64,000 nt of DNA from Halorientalis regularis. Its GTDB lineage: Archaea > Halobacteriota > Halobacteria > Halobacteriales > Haloarculaceae. The translations under genes and the position numbers were made by a program. This document shows, one piece after another, positions 24,438 through 32,759 of the stretch. Position 1 is the stretch's first letter. Every line of letters starts with the position of its first letter. Location: contig NZ_JALJCL010000010.1 of NCBI RefSeq assembly GCF_023698535.1, forward strand, positions 1 through 64,000, in the 5' to 3' direction. Under the pieces are notes generated by a model. The model was not told where the DNA came from and did not search any database. It worked only from the letters and a program-made list of their open reading frames with translations.

Positions 24438-25586
24438 TTACAGGTAGCCGTGTTCGGCCAGTCGCTCGACGCCCTCTTTTAGGCGCTCCTTGCTCGCGGC
24501 GTAGGACAGGCGGGCGTAGCCGGGCGTCCCGAACGCGCTCCCCGGAACCGTCGCGACGTGGGCGTCCTCGATGGCACCCTCACACCAGGCCTGGTCGTCG
24601 TCGTCGACGGGGAGCATCATGTAGAACGCGCCGTCGCCGACGGGCACGTCCACGCCGTGGTCGGCGAACAGGTCCGCGAGCATGTCGCGGCGTTCCTCGA
24701 AGGCGTCGCGCATCTCCACGACGGCCTCGTCCGTGTTTTCGAGCGCTTCGACGCCCGCGTGCTGGACGAAGTTCACCGCACACGAGACGGAGTGGCTGTG
24801 GAGCTTCCCGGCCTGGTCGACCAGTTCCTCGGGGCCGGCGAAGTAGCCCAGCCGCCAGCCGGTCATCGCGTAGGCCTTCGAGAAGCCGTTGAGCGTGATC
24901 GTCCGGTCGGCCATCCCGTCGATAGCGCCGAGACTCGTCGGCTCGACGCCGTAGGTGATCTCCTTGTAGATCTCGTCGGAGATCACGCTGATGTCGTGTT
25001 CGACGGCCAGATCGCGGACGCCTTCGAGGGCGGCGTCGGAGTAGACGGCACCGGTGGGGTTCGACGGGGAGTTGACGACCAGCAGTTCGGTGTCGTCCGA
25101 GACGGTCTCGCCGAGGGCGTCCAGTGCGGGTTCGAGCTGGAAGTCGTGGGGCGACAGGTCGACGCGGGAGAGACTGCCGCCGGCCATCTTGACCATCGCC
25201 TCGTAGGAGACCCACGCGGGGTCGAGCAGGCAGACCTCGTCCCCGTCGTCGATGAGGGACATGAAGATCTCGAACAGGGCCTGCTTGCCGCCGGGGGTGA
25301 CGATGATCTCGTCGGTGCTGTGATCGAGGCCGTCGTCTTCGAGTTTCGCGGCGATGGCCTCCTTGAGTTCGGGGATGCCGTTCGAGGACGTGTAGCCGGT
25401 GTGGCCGGCTTCCATGGCGGCCTCGCCGGCGTCTTTGATATTCTGGGGGGTGTCGAAGTCGGGTTCGCCGACCGAGAGGTCCACCACGTCGACGCCGTCG
25501 GCTTCGAGTTCGGCGGCGAGGTTGCTGATCGCAAGGGTCGCGCTCGGTTCTACTCGTTGTACGCGGGATGCGAAGTCCATAGTCAT
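24438..25586 (-). CDS. PLP-dependent class I/II aminotransferase
   Basis: A 382-residue fold-type I aminotransferase of the AspC/AraT group. Visible are the N-terminal VDLSVGEPDFDTP, the PLP-phosphate contact VTPGGKQALFE, NSPSNPTGAVYS, the ISDEIYKEITYG aspartate/tyrosine motif, the PLP Schiff-base lysine in NGFSKAYAMTGWRLGYF, and the substrate-carboxylate arginine region YARLSYAAS. The likely reaction is transamination of aspartate or an aromatic amino acid with 2-oxoglutarate. The ATG at 25586 overlaps the ribH stop by 4 bases; a second ATG two codons in (25580) is also possible. It forms a two-gene operon with ribH. Confidence 0.85.
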   Translation of the reverse strand: MTMDFASRVQRVEPSATLAISNLAAELEADGVDVVDLSVGEPDFDTPQNIKDAGEAAMEAGHTGYTSSNGIPELKEAIAAKLEDDGLDHSTDEIIVTPGGKQALFEIFMSLIDDGDEVCLLDPAWVSYEAMVKMAGGSLSRVDLSPHDFQLEPALDALGETVSDDTELLVVNSPSNPTGAVYSDAALEGVRDLAVEHDISVISDEIYKEITYGVEPTSLGAIDGMADRTITLNGFSKAYAMTGWRLGYFAGPEELVDQAGKLHSHSVSCAVNFVQHAGVEALENTDEAVVEMRDAFEERRDMLADLFADHGVDVPVGDGAFYMMLPVDDDDQAWCEGAIEDAHVATVPGSAFGTPGYARLSYAASKERLKEGVERLAEHGYL

Positions 25587-25984
25587 AGTTCCTCCACGAG
25601 GTCGACGGCTCCGTCCAGTGCGGCGGCACCGTAGTCGGTGCGGGCACGGGCTTCGTCCACGCTCATCCCGGGGCCGGTGACGCCGAGCGTCACGGGCGTG
25701 TCCCGGTCGAGGCTCACGTCGGTCAGCCCCTGGGCCATGGCGTTGCCGATCACCTGGTCGTGGTCCGTGTCGCCGGACTTGATCGCGCCGACGACCGTCA
25801 CGGCGTCCACGTCGTCCCGGCGTGCCAGCCGGTCGGCGGCCAGCGGCGAGTCGTACGCGCCGGGGACGTGAACCGTCTCGACGATCTCCACGTTCCGCTC
25901 GTCGGCGCGTGCCCTGGCCGCCGCCTCCATCTCCTCGGTGACGTCGCGGTTGAACTCCGCGACCACCAGTCCGAGCCGTACCAT
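25583..25984 (-). CDS. ribH: 6,7-dimethyl-8-ribityllumazine synthase
   Basis: A 133-residue enzyme that condenses 5-amino-6-ribitylaminouracil with 3,4-dihydroxy-2-butanone 4-phosphate in riboflavin synthesis. Motifs are VVAEFNRDVT at the substrate site, VPGAYDSP, GAIKSGDTDHDQVI with the catalytic His, and TGPGMSVDEA. It is slightly shorter than bacterial enzymes but normal for archaea. The ATG lies about 28 bases after a TATA-like element (26008-26017), so the transcript is probably leaderless, and its stop overlaps the aminotransferase start. Confidence 0.92.
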   Translation of the reverse strand: MVRLGLVVAEFNRDVTEEMEAAARARADERNVEIVETVHVPGAYDSPLAADRLARRDDVDAVTVVGAIKSGDTDHDQVIGNAMAQGLTDVSLDRDTPVTLGVTGPGMSVDEARARTDYGAAALDGAVDLVEEL

Positions 25985-26007
25985 GTGGTGGCGATAGCAA
26001 CCGCGAC

Positions 26008-26017
26008 CTAAAGAAAT
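26008..26017 (-). promoter_or_regulatory. TATA box of ribH operon
   Basis: On the minus strand this reads ATTTCTTTAG, centred about 28 bases before the ribH ATG. Confidence 0.45.
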
Positions 26018-26078
26018 ACCGTTCGGCGGTCGAGAGACGTGTCCCCCGGGACACAGTATTCGGTTGCAACCAGAAGGA

Positions 26079-26086
26079 TTCTAAAT
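26079..26086 (+). promoter_or_regulatory. TATA box of agl23-like gene
   Basis: TTCTAAAT is centred about 27 bases before the ATG at 26109, fitting a leaderless transcript. Confidence 0.5.
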
Positions 26087-26108
26087 CCCCGGACAGACTG
26101 GACCGACA

Positions 26109-27983
26109 ATGGCAACGGTCGAGGACGACGATTCCACGACGGAATCCGCCGCCCAGCGGTCCGAATCCGCCCTCCCCACGTGGTTCGGCGTCGACCGCCT
26201 CGTGCTGGTCGTCGCCGGGATCGCCGCGTTCGCGCTGTTCGCCCGCTTCCTGTTTCTCGGCGAGCGGATCGCACACTGGGACGAGGGGCGAGTGGGCTGG
26301 TGGATCCTCCAGTACGTCCACACCGGCGACTACGCGTATCGCGCGATCATCCACGGTCCCTTCTACCACCACGTTAACGGCGTCCTGTTCAGCGTGTTCG
26401 GGGCCACCGATTTCTGGATGCGAGCAGTCGTGGCCTTGCTGGGCGGACTGACGCCACTGGCCGCGCTCGGCCTCCGGCACCGGCTCCAGGATATCGAGGT
26501 CGCCCTCCTGGCGCTCTTTCTGACTGCCAACCCACTCTTGCTGTACTACTCGCGGTTCATGCGGGGCGATCCCATCGTCGCCTTCTTCATGTTCGGGGCG
26601 GTCGTCGCCTTCGTCCGCCTGATCGACTTCCAGCAGGCCCGGTACCTCTTTCTGGGCGTCGCCGGCGTCGCGCTCGCCTTGACAGCCAAAGAGAACGCGC
26701 TGATCTACCCGGTCACCTGGATCGGCGCGCTGGTCCTCCTGCTGGATCACCGGCTCTTCCTCGCACGCGACGGCGAGCGCGCGTGGACGACGATCTGCAA
26801 GGAGCGGGTCGTGGGCCTGATCTACGGCCTCTGGAACTGGGCCCACTGGATCCTGCTCGCGACCCTTGAGTTCTTTGCGATCATCGTCTTCTTCTACGGA
26901 CCTCGGGACGGCGACCCCGGCGACGTGGGTCTGTACAACGCCATCGGCCAGGGAGACCTCGGGATGTTCGTCACCGTCGTCGACCGCGCCATCGTCGGCT
27001 CGTGGAAAGAGTTCTACGGACTGTGGATCGACGGCGGAATGAGCGACCACGCGTACATCCCCTATCTCGGCGACCTGGCCGAGACGCTCGGGTACGGTGC
27101 GCTCGCGCTCGTCGTGTTCGCGGTGATCGGGTTCGTCGTCGACCGCTACTCCGGGGAGCGGCCCCGCGACCTCGTGGCCTTCTCGTTCTACTGTGGGTTC
27201 GTCTCCGTGCTGGGCTACCCCATCGTGACGGACATCCAGGCCCCGTGGGCGGCGCTGCACGCGGTGGTGCCGCTGGCCATCCCCGCGGCGGTGGGACTGG
27301 GGCTCGTGCTCCGGTGGGGCCGGGACGCACTCGCCGAGGACGACCCCGTCGGGATGGGTGCAGCCGCGGTCGTCGTGATCGTCGCCGTCAGCTTCGTCGT
27401 CGGAATGGGTGTCTACGGCGTGTACCTCGCACCACAGGCGCAGGAGGGCGAGAACGCCATGGTGCAGTACGCACAGCCGGGTGACGATCTGCGGCCGGCG
27501 CTGGACAGCATGGAGATGGCCGCGGCGGCCAACGAGGGGACCGACGTGTTGCTGTACGGCGACTTCTTCGTCGACGGTGGGACGAACGCGACGACGGACT
27601 TCGTCTACGACGGCTACCCACGGGACTCGCAGCTGGTGCCCAAAGACGAGCGAGGGGTCACGCTCGCCCCCGCGTGCGCGGACTGGTTCAACGCCCTGCC
27701 GCTCCCGTGGTACTTCAACAAGAGCGGTGCGAACGTGAGCTGTGCCGACAGCAGCTTCGAACTGGAGGACGCGGCCGAGTCGGAGCCGCCGGTCGTCATC
27801 GTGCGGGCCCACGACGAGAACGACGAGGACGATCAAGAGAACGAGGAGGCACAGGCTCGCGCGCAGTTCCCGGAGTACTGGACGGCGACCTACGAGCTCC
27901 GGACCTACGGGACCGAGACGGTCTTTCTGATCCACCCCGACTACGTCGGTGAGGTGAACGCGTCGGCGACGCCGCCCGAATGA
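26109..27983 (+). CDS. agl23: Flippase activity-associated membrane protein Agl23
   Basis: A 624-residue polytopic membrane protein of the TIGR03663 group, called Agl23 in haloarchaea because it occurs with glycan flippase genes. After a 25-residue cytosolic acidic tail come about ten membrane helices, with the acidic/His-bearing loop RIAHWDEGRVGWWILQYVHT early on, as in GT-C glycosyltransferases that use polyprenyl-phosphate sugars. The last 150 residues form an acidic extracellular domain with cysteines and sequons. It probably acts in lipid-linked sugar transfer for N-glycosylation or surface glycans. No other agl gene lies nearby. The start is supported by the TATA box. Confidence 0.75.
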   Translation: MATVEDDDSTTESAAQRSESALPTWFGVDRLVLVVAGIAAFALFARFLFLGERIAHWDEGRVGWWILQYVHTGDYAYRAIIHGPFYHHVNGVLFSVFGATDFWMRAVVALLGGLTPLAALGLRHRLQDIEVALLALFLTANPLLLYYSRFMRGDPIVAFFMFGAVVAFVRLIDFQQARYLFLGVAGVALALTAKENALIYPVTWIGALVLLLDHRLFLARDGERAWTTICKERVVGLIYGLWNWAHWILLATLEFFAIIVFFYGPRDGDPGDVGLYNAIGQGDLGMFVTVVDRAIVGSWKEFYGLWIDGGMSDHAYIPYLGDLAETLGYGALALVVFAVIGFVVDRYSGERPRDLVAFSFYCGFVSVLGYPIVTDIQAPWAALHAVVPLAIPAAVGLGLVLRWGRDALAEDDPVGMGAAAVVVIVAVSFVVGMGVYGVYLAPQAQEGENAMVQYAQPGDDLRPALDSMEMAAAANEGTDVLLYGDFFVDGGTNATTDFVYDGYPRDSQLVPKDERGVTLAPACADWFNALPLPWYFNKSGANVSCADSSFELEDAAESEPPVVIVRAHDENDEDDQENEEAQARAQFPEYWTATYELRTYGTETVFLIHPDYVGEVNASATPPE

Positions 27984-28022
27984 TCGCCGCGACGGTTCCC
28001 CACCGGCTCCCGGGTTGACAAT

Positions 28023-28030
28023 GCTTAAGC
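28023..28030 (+). promoter_or_regulatory. TATA box of purK-purE
   Basis: GCTTAAGC is centred 28 bases before the purK ATG at 28055, predicting a leaderless transcript. Confidence 0.5.
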
Positions 28031-28054
28031 GCGTGCCCGGGGAAGCGCCGGTCG

Positions 28055-29203
28055 ATGACACTCACGTCGCCAGGCCCGACCCTCGGCGTCGTCGGGGGTG
28101 GCCAGCTCGGCCGGATGCTCGGCGAGGCCGCGGCACCGCTCGGGGTGGAACTGGTAGTGTCGGACCCGACCCCGGACGCGCCGGCCGCGCCGGTCGTCCG
28201 CGACCAGGTCGTCGGCGACTTCGACGACCCCGAGACCCTGCGAGCACTCGCCGACCGGTCCGACTACCTCACCTTCGAGATCGAGTTGGCCGACCCCGAT
28301 CTGCTCGAAACGGTCAGCGAGGCGACCGGCGTTCCGGTCCACCCTGCGCCGGAGACCCTCCGGCTGATCCAGGACAAACTCGTCCAGAAGGAACGGCTCC
28401 GGGACGCGGGGATTCCGGTGCCGGAGTTCCGCCAGGTCGACTCGGTCGAAGACCTGCAGGCGGCACTGGACGACCTCGGGACGCCCGCGATGCTCAAGGC
28501 GCGACAGGGGGGCTACGACGGGCGCGGCAACGTCCTCGTCGAGACCCGCGAGGACGTGGCGTCGGCGATGGACGAGATCGCCGGCCCGGCGATGGTCGAG
28601 GCGTTCGTCCCCTTCGAGCGCGAACTGGCGGTGATGGGCTGTCAAGGGGCCGACGAGACCGACGCCTTCCCCGTCACCGAGACGATCCACGAGGAAGAGA
28701 TCCTCCGGGAATCCGTCTCGCCCGCGCGGGCACCGGAGGAACGAATCGACGCCGCCCGCGAGGTGGCCCTGGACGTGCTGGGCGAGATGGCGGGCCGGGG
28801 CGTCTACGGCATCGAGTTGTTCGACACGGGCGAGGAGATCCTGCTGAACGAGATCGCCCCGCGACCACACAACTCCGGCCACTGGACAATCGAGGGGTGT
28901 CACACTTCCCAGTTCGAGCAACACGTCCGGGCCGTGACGGGCCGCCCGCTGGGGTCGACCGAGCGCCGCGACCCGACCGTCTCGGTCAACATCCTGGGCG
29001 ACGGGGACGAGCGGCGGGAAGCGCGGCTCACCGGGGAGGAGGCGGTCTTCGAGCGCGACCGCGCGCACCTCCACTGGTACGGGAAACGCGAAGTCTACCC
29101 GCTCCGGAAGACGGGCCACGTCACGCTGACGGGCGACGGCGAGGGCACCGACGAACTACTGGCATCGACACGGCAACTACGTGAGGAACTCAGCTTCGAA
29201 TGA
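28055..29203 (+). CDS. purK: N5-carboxyaminoimidazole ribonucleotide synthase
   Basis: A 382-residue ATP-grasp enzyme that carboxylates aminoimidazole ribonucleotide with bicarbonate and ATP in purine synthesis. The N-terminal GVVGGGQLGRMLGEAA is the family's signature, the ATP-grasp core contains MLKARQGGYDGRGN, and the metal/phosphate site reads LNEIAPRPHNSGHWTIEG. Length is normal. The stop overlaps the purE start by 4 bases, so the enzyme pair is co-translated, matching their sequential reactions (AIR to N5-CAIR to CAIR). Confidence 0.95.
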   Translation: MTLTSPGPTLGVVGGGQLGRMLGEAAAPLGVELVVSDPTPDAPAAPVVRDQVVGDFDDPETLRALADRSDYLTFEIELADPDLLETVSEATGVPVHPAPETLRLIQDKLVQKERLRDAGIPVPEFRQVDSVEDLQAALDDLGTPAMLKARQGGYDGRGNVLVETREDVASAMDEIAGPAMVEAFVPFERELAVMGCQGADETDAFPVTETIHEEEILRESVSPARAPEERIDAAREVALDVLGEMAGRGVYGIELFDTGEEILLNEIAPRPHNSGHWTIEGCHTSQFEQHVRAVTGRPLGSTERRDPTVSVNILGDGDERREARLTGEEAVFERDRAHLHWYGKREVYPLRKTGHVTLTGDGEGTDELLASTRQLREELSFE

Positions 29204-29841
29204 GCGACACCGTCGACGCACTGATCGAGGAACTGCGCGAGGAAGCAACGCGGGACAGACCAGCCGAAGACACGCCCGAAATCGGGATCGTCATGGGTTC
29301 GGACTCGGACCTGGACGTGATGGCCGGCTCCGAGTCGGGCCGTCCCGGGGCGTACGACGCCCTGACCGATGAGTTGGGATTCGAGGAGCAAACGAGCTAC
29401 GACGACCCACCCGAGGCGCGGTTCACCTTCGAGACGTTCGTCGTCTCGGCCCACCGGACGCCGGAACTGATGTACGCGTACGCGGAGACGGCGGAGGACC
29501 GCGGGCTGGACGTGATCATCGCCGGCGCGGGCGGGAAGTCGGCGGACCTGCCGAACATGACCGCCTCCATCGCCTATCCCCTCCCGGTGATCGGCGTTCC
29601 GGTCCAGGAGAAGTCGGTCGACTCGGTGATCGGGATGCCACAGGGCGCGCCGCTGACCGCCGTCGACGCGGGGAAGTCGTTCAACGCCGCACTGTCGGCG
29701 GTCCAGTACCTCGCCCGCCAGCACGGGGCGCTGCGTGACCGCCTCGTCGACTACCACGAGGGACTGCAGGACGGCGTGGCCGAGGTCTCACGCGACCTGC
29801 ACGAACTCGGGACGCCAGCGTTCAAGACGAGAGACGAGTGA
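29200..29841 (+). CDS. purE: N5-carboxyaminoimidazole ribonucleotide mutase
   Basis: A 213-residue class I PurE that converts N5-CAIR to CAIR. Recognition sequences are GIVMGSDSDLDVM, the catalytic VSAHRTPELM, and IAGAGGKSADLPNMTAS. The protein is longer than the bacterial form (about 160-170) because of an extended N-terminus of 25 residues, an insert after the first motif (AGSESGRPGAYDALTDELGF) and a C-terminal helix of about 30 residues. Overlaps purK by 4 bases. Confidence 0.93.
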   Translation: MSDTVDALIEELREEATRDRPAEDTPEIGIVMGSDSDLDVMAGSESGRPGAYDALTDELGFEEQTSYDDPPEARFTFETFVVSAHRTPELMYAYAETAEDRGLDVIIAGAGGKSADLPNMTASIAYPLPVIGVPVQEKSVDSVIGMPQGAPLTAVDAGKSFNAALSAVQYLARQHGALRDRLVDYHEGLQDGVAEVSRDLHELGTPAFKTRDE

Positions 29842-29927
29842 ACCGCGGGACGGAACCCGAACTCGCCGGACCGAGTCGAAACTGACTGATCCCATAGATT
29901 TTTCAACCATTCCGACGAAGACCGGGT

Positions 29928-30692
29928 ATGCTCAGTAGTGGCAACCGACAAGTCATCGTGGCGATACTTTTGGCCGCGACGATGATCCTGGCGGGCTGTT
30001 CGGGTGGTGGCGGCCCCGCGACGACGGAGGCTCCGGACGAATCGACAGACACGAACGGGACGAGCAGTGCCGAGATGACGGCCGGTGGCGAGGCCGAGGC
30101 GGGTGGCGAGGCGGACGTCCCGGCGGTGGAGTACGAGTGGCAGGAGGGAGAATCCTACACCTACGAGAGCGAGGCCGCACAGGGAGGGACCAGCGAATAC
30201 TCCTGGACGGTCACGGACGTGAGCGACGGACAGGTGACGGTCGACCTGTCGAGCAGTTTCGGCGGCCGGACCCAGACCTCGACGCTCACGGGGCCGCAGG
30301 GGGACATCTTCGGTGGCTCCAGCCAGAACGCCCAGGCGTTCACGTTCCTGTTGATGCAGGTCCCACAGCTGTTCGTCCAGGGGCGGGAACTCTCGCCGGG
30401 GAACTCCTGGACCGTGTCGAGCAGTGAATTCGAGTCGGGCGGGCTCCAGACCCAGCAGCAGTCCCGGGAGATCGACGTGAGCGTGACCGGCACCTCTCAG
30501 GTCTCGGGTACGCAGTGTTACACGTTCGAGGCGAATACGGAGAACCAGACGTTCAGCGGCTGTGTCAAGGAAGGCTGGCCGTTCGCACTGTCGGCCACGT
30601 TCGAGCTCCAGACCCGGACCACGACCGGCGGCGAGACCCAGACGAGCACGCAGACGAGTTCGTTCGTGCTGGTCGACTACGACCGACCGTAG
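29928..30692 (+). CDS. Secreted lipoprotein of unknown function (paralogue A)
   Basis: A 254-residue lipoprotein: signal peptide with lipobox ending at Cys24 (MILAGC), a Gly/Ser/Thr/Glu-rich linker to about residue 65, then a beta-rich domain. The domain includes VSGTQCYTFEANTENQTFSG and CVKEGWPFALSA, two cysteines that may pair. Its downstream neighbour has the same build, so they arose by duplication. The start follows the purE stop by 86 bases. I recognise no enzyme motif; a surface-exposed binding or structural role is possible. Confidence 0.75.
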   Translation: MLSSGNRQVIVAILLAATMILAGCSGGGGPATTEAPDESTDTNGTSSAEMTAGGEAEAGGEADVPAVEYEWQEGESYTYESEAAQGGTSEYSWTVTDVSDGQVTVDLSSSFGGRTQTSTLTGPQGDIFGGSSQNAQAFTFLLMQVPQLFVQGRELSPGNSWTVSSSEFESGGLQTQQQSREIDVSVTGTSQVSGTQCYTFEANTENQTFSGCVKEGWPFALSATFELQTRTTTGGETQTSTQTSSFVLVDYDRP

Positions 30693-30696
30693 ACAC

Positions 30697-30714
30697 GGGC
30701 CGAATCGGCTTTTT
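30697..30714 (+). terminator. Terminator after lipoprotein A
   Basis: A short inverted repeat (GCCGAATCGGC) is followed by five T residues, six bases after the lipoprotein stop codon. Confidence 0.5.
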
Positions 30715-30768
30715 CACCGACAGTGACCATTCAGTAGAACTAAACACCAGACTGCAGTAGGGGTTTCT

Positions 30769-31518
30769 ATGGGGACGTTGCGGACGCGGATGGTCGGGGG
30801 TACAGTACTACTGGCGCTGTTGCTCGTCCTGGCGGGCTGTAGCGGCGGCGGTGCCAACAACGACCCGGCGGGGACGGACACTGTGACGGTGACGGAGACG
30901 CCCGTCGCGACGACCGACACGGTGACCGGCGGCGACGAGACCGGCGGCGACGGGACCGACGGCGAACCAGCGGTCGACGAGGAGTGGAGCACGGTCTTCC
31001 TGTTCAACGAGAGCGAGGCGTACGGCTACCTCGCCAACTACTCCGACACGACGACCCGGATGTCGTGGGTCGTCACGGCCGCGCCGGACGGGCGGCCACT
31101 GCTGGACGACGAGATCACCGTCAACGTCACCGTCGGTCCGTACTCGAATACGAGCACCGGGATCCAGTCGAGTATCTTCACGGAGACGATCACCGAGGGC
31201 TCCGTCGGCAGCGAGTTCCGATACGTCAGAATACCGGTACTCATCGCCTACGGCCGCGATCTGACCGTGGGCAACTCCTGGACGGTCCAAGGCGACGACG
31301 TGACCGTGGGTGACGGGTTCGCGGTGAGCTGGGACGAGGCGAGGGCGGAGGTCACCGGTACGGCGACCGTCGCCGGCGAGACCTGTTACACCATGGAACT
31401 CCGGATCACGGGGAACGAGACCGGTCCGACGAGTTGCGTGAAGTACGACTGGCCGTTCGCGCTGGCAGTCGATACGAGCGATCAGGACTACCGGCTGGCC
31501 GACTTCCAGCGACCCTGA
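30769..31518 (+). CDS. Secreted lipoprotein of unknown function (paralogue B)
   Basis: A 249-residue lipoprotein with lipobox at Cys24 (LVLAGC), a Thr/Gly-rich linker, and a beta-rich domain with VAGETCYTMELRITG and CVKYDWPFALAVD matching the cysteine region of paralogue A. The two differ greatly in between, so the duplication is old. It ends 122 bases before nuoA. Function unknown. Confidence 0.75.
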   Translation: MGTLRTRMVGGTVLLALLLVLAGCSGGGANNDPAGTDTVTVTETPVATTDTVTGGDETGGDGTDGEPAVDEEWSTVFLFNESEAYGYLANYSDTTTRMSWVVTAAPDGRPLLDDEITVNVTVGPYSNTSTGIQSSIFTETITEGSVGSEFRYVRIPVLIAYGRDLTVGNSWTVQGDDVTVGDGFAVSWDEARAEVTGTATVAGETCYTMELRITGNETGPTSCVKYDWPFALAVDTSDQDYRLADFQRP

Positions 31519-31594
31519 TCGCCCGATGGGCGGGCGACCGAGCTTCTGTCAACGGTCTGGACGGTGGTTTTCCGGCGCGTGGAATCTATGAACC

Positions 31595-31601
31595 CTTATA
31601 T
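31595..31601 (+). promoter_or_regulatory. TATA box of the nuo operon
   Basis: CTTATAT would give a transcription start near 31625 and a leader of about 15 bases before the nuoA ATG. It is the clearest AT-rich element in the 122-base gap before the operon. Confidence 0.5.
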
Positions 31602-31640
31602 GGCACCGTCCCCAACCCGTAGAACGATAGGTGTACACGG

Positions 31641-32051
31641 ATGGGCAATCCATGGATAGCCATCGGGGCGCTGGCGCTGGTCGGTCTTCTCATCCCAGTC
31701 GGGATGATGGTGATATCGAAGCTTCTCCGACCCAGCGTGCCCGAGCAGGGAAAACGCTCCACCTACGAGAGCGGTGAGATTCCGACCGGTGACACCCGGA
31801 TCCGGTTCAACATCCAGTACTACATGGTCGCGCTGCTGTTCGTGATCTTCGACATCGAGACCGTCCTGATCTTCCCGTGGACGGTCATCTACCGCAGCGC
31901 GCTGGAGAACGGCGTCGGCCTGACGAGGACGCTGGGTCCAATGTTGGTGTTCATCGGCGTTCTCGTCGTCGGTCTCGGGTGGGCGTGGCGCAACGGCGCG
32001 GTCAAGTGGGTCCGCTCGCCGCGGGCCGAGAAACGGAAGGATGCCAGATAA
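31641..32051 (+). CDS. nuoA: Complex I subunit A (NuoA/NdhC)
   Basis: A 136-residue membrane subunit with three helices, part of the proton-pumping respiratory complex I. The conserved loop TYESGEIPTGDTRIRFNIQY and the second helix MVALLFVIFDIETVLIFPW are diagnostic. It opens the operon nuoA-B-CD-H-I. nuoB follows after three bases. In haloarchaea this complex lacks the NADH-oxidising module, so the physiological donor is uncertain. Confidence 0.93.
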   Translation: MGNPWIAIGALALVGLLIPVGMMVISKLLRPSVPEQGKRSTYESGEIPTGDTRIRFNIQYYMVALLFVIFDIETVLIFPWTVIYRSALENGVGLTRTLGPMLVFIGVLVVGLGWAWRNGAVKWVRSPRAEKRKDAR

Positions 32052-32054
32052 CAC

Positions 32055-32759
32055 ATGAGTAGTCAAGACAAACTAACGGATACGGTCGGTGCCGATACCG
32101 GACAGTCGACACAGGAAGCCCGCATGGGCGAGGGCGCGGACAACCGGTTCAACTCCCCGCTCCGGAAGGCGCTGGGCTCGTCCCCGTTCATCCTCACGAA
32201 GTTCGACAAGTTCATGAACTGGGTTCGGGGCTCGTCGATGTTCATGCTGCAGTTCGGGATCGCCTGCTGCAGTATCGAGATGATGCACACGTACTCGGTC
32301 AAGCACGACCTCGACCGGTTCGGGGCCGGCGTCCCGCGGGCCTCGCCGCGACAGGCCGACGTGATCATCGTCCCCGGGACCATCGTCTCGAAGTTCGCCC
32401 CGCGGATGAAGCGGGTGTACGACCAGATGCCCGAGCCCAAGTTCGTCGTCGGCATGGGCTCGTGTACCATCTCCGGCGGACCGTTCCAGGAGGGGTACAA
32501 CGTGATCAAGGGCGCAGAGGAGGTCATCCCGGTCGACATCCACGTCCCGGGCTGTCCGCCTCGCCCGGAAGCCCTGATCTACGGCATCGCCAAGCTCCAG
32601 GAACGGGTCGCGAACGGCGAGTCCGCGCCCGTGACGGTCAAACCGTACGAACTGGAGGAGTTCGGCGACCTCGAGCGGGACGAACTCGTCGAGAAACTCG
32701 CCGAGCAGATCGACCACGACGATCTCGTCATGCGGTACAACTGGGTTGATTCGCCATGA
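32055..32759 (+). CDS. nuoB: Complex I subunit B (NuoB), N2 Fe-S cluster
   Basis: A 234-residue cytosolic subunit that binds the terminal 4Fe-4S cluster N2 and passes electrons to quinone. Ligand cysteines occur in FGIACCSIEMMH, VGMGSCTISGGPFQ and VHVPGCPPRPEALI-type sequences (here IHVPGCPPRPEAL). The 60-residue N-terminal extension is hydrophilic. The last four bases overlap the nuoCD start. Confidence 0.95.
   Translation: MSSQDKLTDTVGADTGQSTQEARMGEGADNRFNSPLRKALGSSPFILTKFDKFMNWVRGSSMFMLQFGIACCSIEMMHTYSVKHDLDRFGAGVPRASPRQADVIIVPGTIVSKFAPRMKRVYDQMPEPKFVVGMGSCTISGGPFQEGYNVIKGAEEVIPVDIHVPGCPPRPEALIYGIAKLQERVANGESAPVTVKPYELEEFGDLERDELVEKLAEQIDHDDLVMRYNWVDSP

Noticed and set aside
25587-28061. 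Upstream extension of the aminotransferase to 1,207 codons
   Set aside because: The aminotransferase family starts at MDFASR or the ATG two codons before it; the extension overlaps ribH, the Agl23 gene and the promoter region in wrong frames.
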